64,000 nt of DNA from Belliella baltica DSM 15883 (GTDB taxonomy: Bacteria > Bacteroidota > Bacteroidia > Cytophagales > Cyclobacteriaceae), in NCBI RefSeq assembly GCF_000265405.1, contig NC_018010.1:682001-746000 (forward strand), in the 5' to 3' direction. Below are positions 50,440-58,002 of the stretch, one piece after another. The notes under the pieces were generated by a model, which made no database searches, had not been told where the DNA came from, and saw only the letters and a list, made by a program, of their open reading frames with translations. Every line of letters begins with the position of its first letter. Within the stretch, counting starts at the first letter, position 1. The position numbers and the translations under genes are program-made.

Positions 50440-51219
50440 TCAAACCCGATTGATTTCAACACTGACCACGTCTTGATATATCTCTTTCAGTCTATAACTT
50501 TCCTTGACCACTTCACCAATGATGATGATAGCTGGAGCGGCTATTTTTGCATTTTCTGCTTTGATAAGAATGTCATCCATGTATCCTGCAACTAATTTTT
50601 CTTCCTTGGTGGTCCCATTTTGAATGATTGCAATGGGAAGATCATTTCTGTCGTATTGCTGATAAAAGCTGACGATTTCTCGAAGCTTCTTTGTTCCCAT
50701 CAGGATCACAACCGTTGCCGTAGATTGGGCTGCTAGTGCGATATCCCTGGAAATTTCCCCGCTGCTCGTCGTACCCGTGATTACCCAAAAACTTTCAGAA
50801 ACACCCCGTTTGGTAACAGGTATTCCCACTTGGGCTGGAACAGCTACCGATGAACTGATTCCAGAAATGACCTCGGTTGGAATTCCGAAAGCTTCGATGT
50901 AATCAATCTCTTCCGAGCCTCTTCCGAATACAAATGGATCACCTCCTTTGAGTCTGACAACATGACCATGCTTAAGTGCATTTTCCACACAAAGCTTATT
51001 GGTATCCTCCTGTGGCAAAGAATGCTTGCCTACCCTTTTCCCAACAAAGATTTTGATCGCTTGTGCAGGTGCATGCTTGAGTAAAACAGGATCTATCAAG
51101 GCATCATAAAGCACAACATCTGCTTTGTTGAGTGCAAGAATTCCTTTTAGTGTAATCAACTCTGGATCACCTGGACCTGCCCCTAGAAGGGTGACTTTAG
51201 GTTTACTATCTCGTCTCAT
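50440..51219 (-). CDS. cobA: Uroporphyrinogen-III C-methyltransferase
   Basis: A 259-residue SUMT: VTLLGAGPGDPELITLKG (the first SAM motif), VGKRVGKHSLPQEDTN, VVRLKGGDPFVFGRGSEE and EVISGISSSVAVPAQVGIPVTKRG. It makes precorrin-2 from uroporphyrinogen III. The start overlaps the end of the sulfite reductase gene by four bases, tying siroheme synthesis to the enzyme that uses it. Confidence 0.96.
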   Translation of the reverse strand: MRRDSKPKVTLLGAGPGDPELITLKGILALNKADVVLYDALIDPVLLKHAPAQAIKIFVGKRVGKHSLPQEDTNKLCVENALKHGHVVRLKGGDPFVFGRGSEEIDYIEAFGIPTEVISGISSSVAVPAQVGIPVTKRGVSESFWVITGTTSSGEISRDIALAAQSTATVVILMGTKKLREIVSFYQQYDRNDLPIAIIQNGTTKEEKLVAGYMDDILIKAENAKIAAPAIIIIGEVVKESYRLKEIYQDVVSVEINRV

Positions 51220-53318
51220 GCGCTTACCTCTTTTGCTCTGTAATTACTGATTGTTTCAAAAACCTGCTGTGCAGTTGCAAAGTATGCCTTAGCAAATGCC
51301 TCTGTTGGTTCGTTGCTTTTTATCTGATATGTAATATTCTCGATAGAATCCTTCAGATCGATTTTACCAGTTTCTGTAAATTGCTCGTCGTATTGCTTTA
51401 AGATACTGGCATGTGAATTTGTGTTGACTCCCTCTGCGAGTAAAATTGCCTTGGCTGTATTCACCAACCCTGCATAGGTATGATAAATCGCATCTGACCA
51501 AGCTCCAGATTCGAGGCTTTCTTCTGCATTGGCTATTTTTTCTCTCGCTTCTAAGAGTAAGGTGGATACCAAGTCGATGATCACTCCGGCACATTCTCCT
51601 ACGCCGATCTCTTTGACGTAAGGATCATTATTTCCCCAATCGACAAAATCACTTTCTACAACATCTTCTATGTTGGCAGTTTCTTTCAATAATTCGTAGA
51701 AATACATCTGTCCTTGACGGTCGTAGTACGCAAGGAAATTTTCTGTTTCAAATGCATTTGCTTCAAAATCGTCCAGCAAAATCCTCAATGCCTGAGGCCC
51801 TCTTTTACTTGGGATTTTGATGACTTTATCTGCAAACCTTCCTTCTCCATTTCCTAAAGTTCCTCCCCCAAGCAATACTTGAAGCGCAGGAAGCACATGT
51901 TTCCCAGCTTTGATGGACATACCCTGAAAGCCAATGGAAGCCATATTATGTTGCCCACAAGCATTCATACAGCCTGAGATTTTGATTGTTAGGTCTTTAT
52001 TGCTGAGATATTGTGGATATTCGTTAAAAATCACATCCTCGAGTACACCTGCCGCTCCTGTGCTAGATGCAATCCCAAGATTACAAGTGTCTGTTCCTGG
52101 GCAAGCCGTGATATCTCCGAAGGTGTTGTATCCTCTATCTACAAAACCGAGTTTTTTGAGTTCTTGGTAGAAAAAAGGAATCAATTCTTCTTTCACATCT
52201 CTGATCAGTATATTTTGTCTGAGGGTAAATCTCAATTCATTATTTGCATATTTTTTCACCAAATCAGCGAGCAATCTTGCCTTATCTGTATAAAAATCGC
52301 CAAGCTTAACTTTGATGCCAATAGCAACAAATCCACTTTGCTTTTGCGGTATGATATTGGTCAGTTTCCATTGCTCATATGCTAATTCTGCTGGTTCTTC
52401 AACTTGGATGATTTCTGGAGAAGGCTGAATTTGTGAAGCTTCATAGGCTTTATACTCGATGGGATAGGTTTTAAAAGGAAGTGACAACTCTTCCTCTTTG
52501 ACCAAATCTAGAAATGTCTCTAAGCCTAAATCTTTGACCAAAAATTTCATTCTGGCTTTCATTCTTTTGGCTCTTTCTCCATATCGGTCGAATATTCTGA
52601 TAACGCTTTCGATGAAAGGAATCAATTTATCCGTAGGTAAAAATTCATACACTGCATCAGCATGTCTCGGCTGAGAACCAAGTCCACCTCCCAGCAAAAT
52701 CTTGAATCCTCTTATTTGCTCACCATTCTCCTCTTTCACTTTTGGAATCACGCCAATATCATGCAGGTAAGCCAAAGCTGTATCTTCATCGCTTGATGAA
52801 AAAGCAATTTTAAATTTCCTTCCCATTTCCTGAGAAATTGGGTTTCTAAGAAAATACTGAAAAGTAGCTTCAGCATACGGAGTTACATCAAATGGCTCAT
52901 TGGGATCAATTCCCGCCATCTCAGAAGCAGTTACATTTCTAACTGTATTTCCGCAGGCCTCACGAATTGTCACATCATCCTTCTCCAACTCAGCCCACAA
53001 TTCTGGCGTCTGATCAATTTTGACATAATGGATCTGAATATCTTGACGGGTAGTAATATGAAGTCTTCCTGTGGAGTATTTATCCGAAACTTGAGAGATT
53101 CTGTGAAGCTGCTCGGAAGTAACTCTTCCATAAGGAAGTTTGATCCTGATCATCTGTACACCTTGCTGCCGCTGACCATAGATTCCACGGGCAAGTCTTA
53201 AGCTTCTGAATTTTTCATCATCAATTTTACCTTCCTTGAAAAGCGCGATTTTTCTTTCCAATTCGATAATGTCTTTTTCTACAACCGGATTTTCTATTTC
53301 TGTTCTAAAACTTTGCAT
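51216..53318 (-). CDS. Siroheme nitrite/sulfite reductase with C-terminal HEPN-like extension
   Basis: A 700-residue protein. The N-terminal 550 residues are a ferredoxin-type nitrite/sulfite reductase with two half-domains; the Fe4S4/siroheme cysteines are C406, C412 (CPGTDTC), C450 and C454 (CMNAC). The cysN, cysD and cysH neighbours indicate sulfite as substrate, so sulfide for cysteine is the product. After about 560 comes an extra helical domain of about 140 residues (LVSTLLLEAREKIANAEESL, AIYHTYAGLVNTAKAILLAE), which looks like a HEPN domain. Its role is unknown. It follows cysN. Confidence 0.9.
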   Translation of the reverse strand: MQSFRTEIENPVVEKDIIELERKIALFKEGKIDDEKFRSLRLARGIYGQRQQGVQMIRIKLPYGRVTSEQLHRISQVSDKYSTGRLHITTRQDIQIHYVKIDQTPELWAELEKDDVTIREACGNTVRNVTASEMAGIDPNEPFDVTPYAEATFQYFLRNPISQEMGRKFKIAFSSSDEDTALAYLHDIGVIPKVKEENGEQIRGFKILLGGGLGSQPRHADAVYEFLPTDKLIPFIESVIRIFDRYGERAKRMKARMKFLVKDLGLETFLDLVKEEELSLPFKTYPIEYKAYEASQIQPSPEIIQVEEPAELAYEQWKLTNIIPQKQSGFVAIGIKVKLGDFYTDKARLLADLVKKYANNELRFTLRQNILIRDVKEELIPFFYQELKKLGFVDRGYNTFGDITACPGTDTCNLGIASSTGAAGVLEDVIFNEYPQYLSNKDLTIKISGCMNACGQHNMASIGFQGMSIKAGKHVLPALQVLLGGGTLGNGEGRFADKVIKIPSKRGPQALRILLDDFEANAFETENFLAYYDRQGQMYFYELLKETANIEDVVESDFVDWGNNDPYVKEIGVGECAGVIIDLVSTLLLEAREKIANAEESLESGAWSDAIYHTYAGLVNTAKAILLAEGVNTNSHASILKQYDEQFTETGKIDLKDSIENITYQIKSNEPTEAFAKAYFATAQQVFETISNYRAKEVSA

Positions 53319-53356
53319 AATATTTATTCTCTATCGGTTTTATAGGTTAATTTGTT

Positions 53357-53397
53357 GTACAAAGTACCAAGTACGATGTACAATGTGTTTCATGTAC
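53357..53397. repeat. GTAC tandem with 7-base period
   Basis: GTAC recurs at 53357, 53364, 53371 and 53378 (GTACnnn four times), and again at 53394. It lies in the 129-base gap between cysN and the sulfite reductase gene. Each unit is self-complementary, so both strands look alike. Confidence 0.6.
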
Positions 53398-53447
53398 CTT
53401 ATATGTTTTGATTTTTAGTAGATTCTAAAATCTACCTTCTAAAATCT

Positions 53448-54704
53448 TCAATTTATAAACCCAACACTGACTGTATCAAATGAACCTTCATCTATCAAAA
53501 TAAAGCTGCCTGTTGATTTATTTTGTTTATAAGAATCAAAGTGAATCGCTTTGCTCAATTTGAATGTCACCTGTCCGATATCATTGAGTTTTAACTGATC
53601 GGTTGCCTCTTCTCCAGAAAAATCCGTATGTATTCTTCCCTGAATGCTCTCAACTTTCGCTAGGACTCTGTTGACTCCATGTTGAAGCGTATATTTATCT
53701 CCAACCTTCAATGGTTTGGCATTGACTTGACAGATGGTTGCAGAGATTGATTTTTCTGATTTTGGCAAATCGGAATTTTTCACGATGGTATCACCTCTAC
53801 TCACATTCACCTCATCTTCCAAAGTAATCGTGATTGATGAACCTATTGCTGCCTCTTCTACTTCTTTTTCAAAAAAGTGAATGGATTTGATTTTGGAGGT
53901 TGTCATTGAAGGCAAAACCGTGATGCTATCTCCTTTTTTCAGATTTCCACCGTAAACTTTCCCTGCAAAACCCCTGAAGTCGTGGTAAGCTTCTGTTTTT
54001 GGTCTGATGACAAATTGAACAGGGAATCTTGCAGCACTACTTTCTTGTAAATCTGCCGGTTCCAAAACTTCTAGGTGATCTAAAAGTGTATTTCCGATAT
54101 ACCAATTCATCAAGTCAGATTTTTTGGCAATATTCTCGCCTTTCAAAGCAGAAATTGGAATAAAGGTGATTTGGTCTGTAGAGAAGTTACTTTTCGCAAC
54201 CAATTCCTCAAAATCAGATTTGATTTTCAAATACACCTCTTCATCATAGTCAACCAAATCCATCTTGTTGACCGCAACAACCACATGACTCAATCTTAGC
54301 AAATTGCTGATAAAAAAATGGCGATAAGTCTGCTCTATCACACCTTTTCTAGCATCAATTAAGATAATGGTAACTTGAGAAGTCGAAGCCCCTGTAACCA
54401 TATTTCTTGTGTATTCCACATGACCTGGTGTATCAGCTACGATGAAATTGGTCTTGTCGGTATTGAAATAAATATGCGCTACATCGATGGTAATTCCTTG
54501 TTCCCGCTCGGCTACCAATCCATCTGTCGCCAAAGAAAAATCCAAGTAATCATATCCACGTTGTTTGCTATTTCTTTCGATTGCTTCCAATTTATCAGAA
54601 GTTAGTGAACCTGTATCATACAATAATCTTCCAATCAAAGTACTCTTCCCATCATCCACCGAACCGGCAGTAGCTATTTTTATTAATTTTCTATTTTCAG
54701 CCAT
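53448..54704 (-). CDS. cysN: Sulfate adenylyltransferase subunit 1
   Basis: About 418 residues starting MAENRKLIKIATAGSVDDGKST; the frame is open to 54743, but that extension runs through a short repeat and is not family-like. It is an EF-Tu-like GTPase with G1 SVDDGKST, G3 DTPGHVEY and G4 NKMDLVD, followed by two barrel domains. It couples GTP hydrolysis to APS formation by CysD. No APS kinase (CysC) domain is fused. The cysD gene lies 138 bases upstream. Confidence 0.95.
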   Translation of the reverse strand: MAENRKLIKIATAGSVDDGKSTLIGRLLYDTGSLTSDKLEAIERNSKQRGYDYLDFSLATDGLVAEREQGITIDVAHIYFNTDKTNFIVADTPGHVEYTRNMVTGASTSQVTIILIDARKGVIEQTYRHFFISNLLRLSHVVVAVNKMDLVDYDEEVYLKIKSDFEELVAKSNFSTDQITFIPISALKGENIAKKSDLMNWYIGNTLLDHLEVLEPADLQESSAARFPVQFVIRPKTEAYHDFRGFAGKVYGGNLKKGDSITVLPSMTTSKIKSIHFFEKEVEEAAIGSSITITLEDEVNVSRGDTIVKNSDLPKSEKSISATICQVNAKPLKVGDKYTLQHGVNRVLAKVESIQGRIHTDFSGEEATDQLKLNDIGQVTFKLSKAIHFDSYKQNKSTGSFILIDEGSFDTVSVGFIN

Positions 54705-54723
54705 TTTACTATTTTTTACTCTC

Positions 54724-54750
54724 GCGGATTTCGCAGATTCCACAGATTTT
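54724..54750. repeat. 9-base tandem repeat GCGGATTTC-type
   Basis: GCGGATTTC, GCAGATTCC and ACAGATTTT stand head to tail between cysD and cysN. CGCAGATT-type tandems are seen dispersed in other Bacteroidota genomes (from memory). This one lies just upstream of the proposed cysN start and would be translated if the longer frame were used. Confidence 0.45.
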
Positions 54751-54842
54751 TTGAATTACTTTTTACATTTTCTACTTGAGAAAGTTACAATACTGATGAC
54801 TACGAATTTCCCTTCTTGAATCTTATCTCTTGACTCTTGCTT

Positions 54843-55742
54843 CTAAAAATACCCTACTTTCTTCCGCTTTTCCATCGATGCTTCGGAGCGTTTGTCGTCG
54901 ATTCTTGCTCCTCGTTCTGAGATGGTTGAAAGTCGAATTTCATCAACAACTGCTTCCAAGGTATCCGCATCTGAAAGTACAGCAGCTGTACAAGTCATGT
55001 CACCAACTGTTCTAAATCGCACCATTCTTTCTACTACTTTCTCAGAATTATCTCTGTAAACATGCTGATTTGCTGTCCATACCATCCCATCTCTAAAGAA
55101 CACTTCCCTTTTGTGAGCGAAATAGATAGAGGGAATTTTCATGTTTTCATTTTTGATATATTCCCAAACATCCAATTCTGTCCAGTTTGAGATGGGGAAA
55201 ACTCTTACATTTTGACCTTGCTGGATTTTCCCATTAAGCATATCAAAAAGTTCTGGTCTTTGGTTTTTTTCATCCCACTGACCAAAATCGTCCCTTACTG
55301 AAAACACACGTTCCTTTGCCCTTGCCTTTTCCTCATCCCTTCGAGCTCCCCCGATACAAGCATCAAACTTAAATTCTTCTATCGCATCCAGTAAAGTGGT
55401 CGTCTGAAGCGTATTTCGGCTCGCATACCTTCCTCGCTCCTCGGTAACTTTTCCTTGATCGATTGAATCTTGTACATTTCTGACAAGCAATTCCAAGCCA
55501 AGTTCTTCGACTAGCTGATCTCGGAATGCTATGGTCTCTGGAAAATTGTGACCGGTGTCAATATGTAAAAGCGGAAAAGGAATTCTCGCCGGGTAAAATG
55601 CTTTCTGTGCCAATCTTACCAAAGTAATGGAGTCTTTCCCACCAGAAAAAAGTAATACAGGCTTCTCAAATTGAGCTGCAACTTCTCTCAAAATATGAAT
55701 AGATTCTGCTTCTTTTGGATTTGGTATGAATAGGTTTGACAT
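54843..55742 (-). CDS. cysD: Sulfate adenylyltransferase subunit 2
   Basis: A 299-residue PP-loop ATP pyrophosphatase: LLFSGGKDSITLVRLAQKAF (P-loop), LLHIDTGHNFPETIAFRD, and CIGGARRDEEKARAKERVFSVRD. It makes APS from sulfate and ATP. Length is typical (about 300). It lies 252 bases after cysH with a palindrome-rich gap. Confidence 0.97.
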   Translation of the reverse strand: MSNLFIPNPKEAESIHILREVAAQFEKPVLLFSGGKDSITLVRLAQKAFYPARIPFPLLHIDTGHNFPETIAFRDQLVEELGLELLVRNVQDSIDQGKVTEERGRYASRNTLQTTTLLDAIEEFKFDACIGGARRDEEKARAKERVFSVRDDFGQWDEKNQRPELFDMLNGKIQQGQNVRVFPISNWTELDVWEYIKNENMKIPSIYFAHKREVFFRDGMVWTANQHVYRDNSEKVVERMVRFRTVGDMTCTAAVLSDADTLEAVVDEIRLSTISERGARIDDKRSEASMEKRKKVGYF

Positions 55743-55826
55743 ATTTATTTTAAATTTTAGAATTTAGATTTTTGTCGAAAATTGCAACAGCCATCATTTT
55801 CATGTTTTATCTCTGTAATTTTATTA

Positions 55827-55869
55827 GCAGTCTGAAGACTGCAAGTTTTTGGTCAAAGACTAAAGTCTT
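55827..55869. repeat. Two adjacent short palindromes between cysH and cysD
   Basis: GCAGTCTGAAGACTGC (55827-55842, perfect, 4-base loop) and AAGACTAAAGTCTT (55856-55869, perfect). The 252-base gap holds no gene. The two hairpins share a GACT/AGTC core. They could be an operator pair, an attenuator or a REP-like element. Confidence 0.5.
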
Positions 55870-55994
55870 GAATCATTTGTTACCCACTTCAATATTCTTT
55901 ATTCGATATTCTAAATTTTTAATAATGAATTCCGAATGATGAATATTGAAGTTTGGTTAAAGCTGTCTTGAATCTTGCGTCTTATGTTTTTCAT

Positions 55995-56699
55995 CTATTT
56001 AGCATGCAATCCACACTCTTTCTTCGATTCTTCCCACCACCATCTTCCTGCTCTGGCTTCTTCGCCTTCTGAGATTGCTCGCGTGCAGGGAGCACAGCCT
56101 ATGCTGATAAATCCTTTGTCATGCAGGGGATTGTAGGGTATGTTTTCTTGATTGATGTAAGCGATCATTTCATCATAAGACCAATCAAGCAATGGATTGT
56201 ATTTGATAATTTGATTGGCTTCATCCCATTCCAACTTTTGCATATCACTTCTATTTGGACTTTGCTCCGCTCTTAACCCAGTTACCCATATGCTTTTTCC
56301 TGCCAAAGCTCTCTTAAGTGGTTCAACTTTTCGGACATAGCAGCAAGATTTCCGGTTTTCTACTGAATCATAAAAACCATTAATTCCTATTTCTCTGACC
56401 AAAGACTCCGCCGAAGATTGCTCTGGATAAAGCACTTCAATTCTTTTTTTATATTTACTTTCTGTGCGGGCGATCAAGTCTAAAGTTTCAGGAAATAACC
56501 TCCCTGTATCCAAAGAAAAAATATGTATGGGGATATAATTGTCTGCAATCATTTGAGTAATCACTTGATCTTCTTGACCCAGAGAAGTAGAAAAAACAAC
56601 CTTTTCTCGAAAAAGATCAGCTAGGAATTGTAAGCCGTTTACAGGACCCAACTCATCTATCTTAAGCCTTAACTCAGGCAAACTCTTTTGTATGTTCAT
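55995..56699 (-). CDS. cysH: Adenylylsulfate (APS-type) reductase CysH
   Basis: About 234 residues starting at MNIQKSLPELRLKIDELGP; the longer frame to 56756 would run through the DUF2061 gene. PP-loop motif FSTSLGQEDQVI, and the cysteine sets SCC (in KSCCYVRKVEPL) and CAPC, which bind a [4Fe-4S] cluster in APS reductases and are absent from PAPS reductases; the catalytic C is in ECGLH at the end. No cysC is seen, which fits direct APS reduction. The start overlaps the DUF2061 gene by 26 bases. Confidence 0.93.
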   Translation of the reverse strand: MNIQKSLPELRLKIDELGPVNGLQFLADLFREKVVFSTSLGQEDQVITQMIADNYIPIHIFSLDTGRLFPETLDLIARTESKYKKRIEVLYPEQSSAESLVREIGINGFYDSVENRKSCCYVRKVEPLKRALAGKSIWVTGLRAEQSPNRSDMQKLEWDEANQIIKYNPLLDWSYDEMIAYINQENIPYNPLHDKGFISIGCAPCTRAISEGEEARAGRWWWEESKKECGLHAK

Positions 56700-56946
56700 C
56701 TTTTTTCTCTTTTGTGAATTTTTCCCAAACTCTTTCATGAAAATAGTAGAGGACAATCTTGCTGATTACCTCAATTGAACCTATCGATAGAGCCATTTTC
56801 AATTGGCCAGTAATGAAATATGATATGACAATGGTGTCGAATGTTCCGACAATCCTCCAGGAAATAGATTTCAGGAAACTCTTGATATTGCTATCCTTTC
56901 CTGTGTTGTCCACAAACCATTTTTTGATCGGTTGATCCAGAATCAT
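56674..56946 (-). CDS. DUF2061-family membrane protein
   Basis: A 90-residue protein with two membrane helices (about 30-50 and 53-70) and the family core SFLKSISWRIVGTFDTIVISY and EVISKIVLYYFHERVW. DUF2061 genes are often next to cysH in Bacteroidota, as here (26-base overlap). A role in sulfate uptake or sulfur-metabolite transport is a guess. It is transcribed between the Rrf2 gene and cysH. Confidence 0.9.
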   Translation of the reverse strand: MILDQPIKKWFVDNTGKDSNIKSFLKSISWRIVGTFDTIVISYFITGQLKMALSIGSIEVISKIVLYYFHERVWEKFTKEKKDEHTKEFA

Positions 56947-57021
56947 AATACTTTTATTAAAAGTTGAATTACAAAAGTATACAAACTATATAAAAATAAT
57001 AGGGTTTATGGAGAAAAAATT

Positions 57022-57438
57022 TTACTCTTTATCTAAAATGTCTGCTAATGATTTGTTTTCCAATACATTAAGCATTTCGTCTCTTACTTGAATCATGACC
57101 TTATTGAGTCCACATTCAGCTTCACTTTGACACTCTGCACAGGGTTCGTAATAGTTTAAACTCACACAGGGCAACAAGGCTATCGGACCATCCAATAGTC
57201 TAATCACTTTTGATAAAGCCACATCTTTAGGTTCTTTGATCAAATAATAACCTCCACCTTTTCCTTTTTTTGAGCCAAGAATCCCTGCTTTCTTTAACTC
57301 TAAGAGGATGTTTTCTAAAAATTTGTGGGAGATACCATAAGCAGCGGCGATATCTTGAATCAAGACGGTCTTTTGATCTCTATTTTTACCCAAGTAAGTC
57401 AGGGCATGAAAAGCATATTTAGTTTTTTTGGATAGCAT
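57022..57438 (-). CDS. Rrf2-family transcriptional regulator with four-cysteine cluster
   Basis: A 138-residue winged-helix protein: MLSKKTKYAFHALTYLG start, LENILLELKKAGILGSKKGKGGGYYL (wing). C91, C100, C103 and C109 lie in a short region near the C-terminus, more than the usual three of IscR-type Fe-S regulators. Its position as first gene before DUF2061-cysH suggests control of sulfate assimilation, as CymR does in Firmicutes (analogy). Transcription seems to start almost at the ATG. Confidence 0.88.
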   Translation of the reverse strand: MLSKKTKYAFHALTYLGKNRDQKTVLIQDIAAAYGISHKFLENILLELKKAGILGSKKGKGGGYYLIKEPKDVALSKVIRLLDGPIALLPCVSLNYYEPCAECQSEAECGLNKVMIQVRDEMLNVLENKSLADILDKE

Positions 57439-57443
57439 AGTTA

Positions 57444-57451
57444 CAAAAATA
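57444..57451 (-). promoter_or_regulatory. Candidate Rrf2-gene -7 element (TATTTTTG), leaderless
   Basis: Exact TAnnTTTG match on the minus strand, with only five bases between it and the start codon at 57438, so the transcript should lack a normal leader. The next in-frame Met would cut the recognition helix. Confidence 0.5.
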
Positions 57452-57525
57452 GTCTTTTTATCTGATTTGAAAAGGAAGCAAATCTCAAGGCATCCAAAGT
57501 ATCTAAAATGTCAATATTGATAAAT

Positions 57526-57924
57526 TCAATCCACTCTTATCCTCACACTTCCCTTTGATATTTGATTGACATAAACCTGTGGCAAATATTCTCTCCCATA
57601 GGACTTGATACTTACAACTTTTGCTTTTCCTTCCAATTCTTTATTCAACTGATCTTCAAAATTCATAGCGGCTAGTTCTGCACCCACACTTTGAGGATAA
57701 ATCCGCATAATCTCGTATCCTTTTTCCACCTCAATCAAACTGAATGTTGCCGCATCACAAAAATTGACCAAATCACTTAACAGTCCTGCTTCTGACAATT
57801 CAACTTTTGCAATTTGATAAACTTCTGGATAGAGCAACAAAGACGACTGCGGTTTTCCTTTTCCTTCTTGCGCATTTGCCTGAAATGCTAGGAGAATAAA
57901 TAAAATAAGAGGTAGAGTTTTCAT
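57526..57924 (-). CDS. Small secreted protein of unknown function
   Basis: About 132 residues. The signal peptide MKTLPLILFILLAFQANAQ is clear; ATG 57930 two codons earlier is also possible. The mature part is soluble with mixed alpha/beta pattern and one cysteine. I do not recognise a family. It stands alone between the Rrf2 regulator and the DUF885 peptidase. Confidence 0.7.
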   Translation of the reverse strand: MKTLPLILFILLAFQANAQEGKGKPQSSLLLYPEVYQIAKVELSEAGLLSDLVNFCDAATFSLIEVEKGYEIMRIYPQSVGAELAAMNFEDQLNKELEGKAKVVSIKSYGREYLPQVYVNQISKGSVRIRVD

Positions 57925-58002
57925 AAACATTTTTTTACTAGACGAACATAACTATGGAAACGCTACCTTCTTACTAAGGTTTTATTTATTTGGGAAGTGA
58001 CT

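Noticed and set aside
53357..53397. Regular GTAC repeat considered as a CRISPR-like array
   Set aside because: Units are only seven bases, with no spacers of CRISPR length and no cas genes nearby.
54705..54743. N-terminal extension of CysN by 13 residues
   Set aside because: The extension is made of the 9-base tandem repeat; the standard GTPase N-terminus begins at the Met at 54704.
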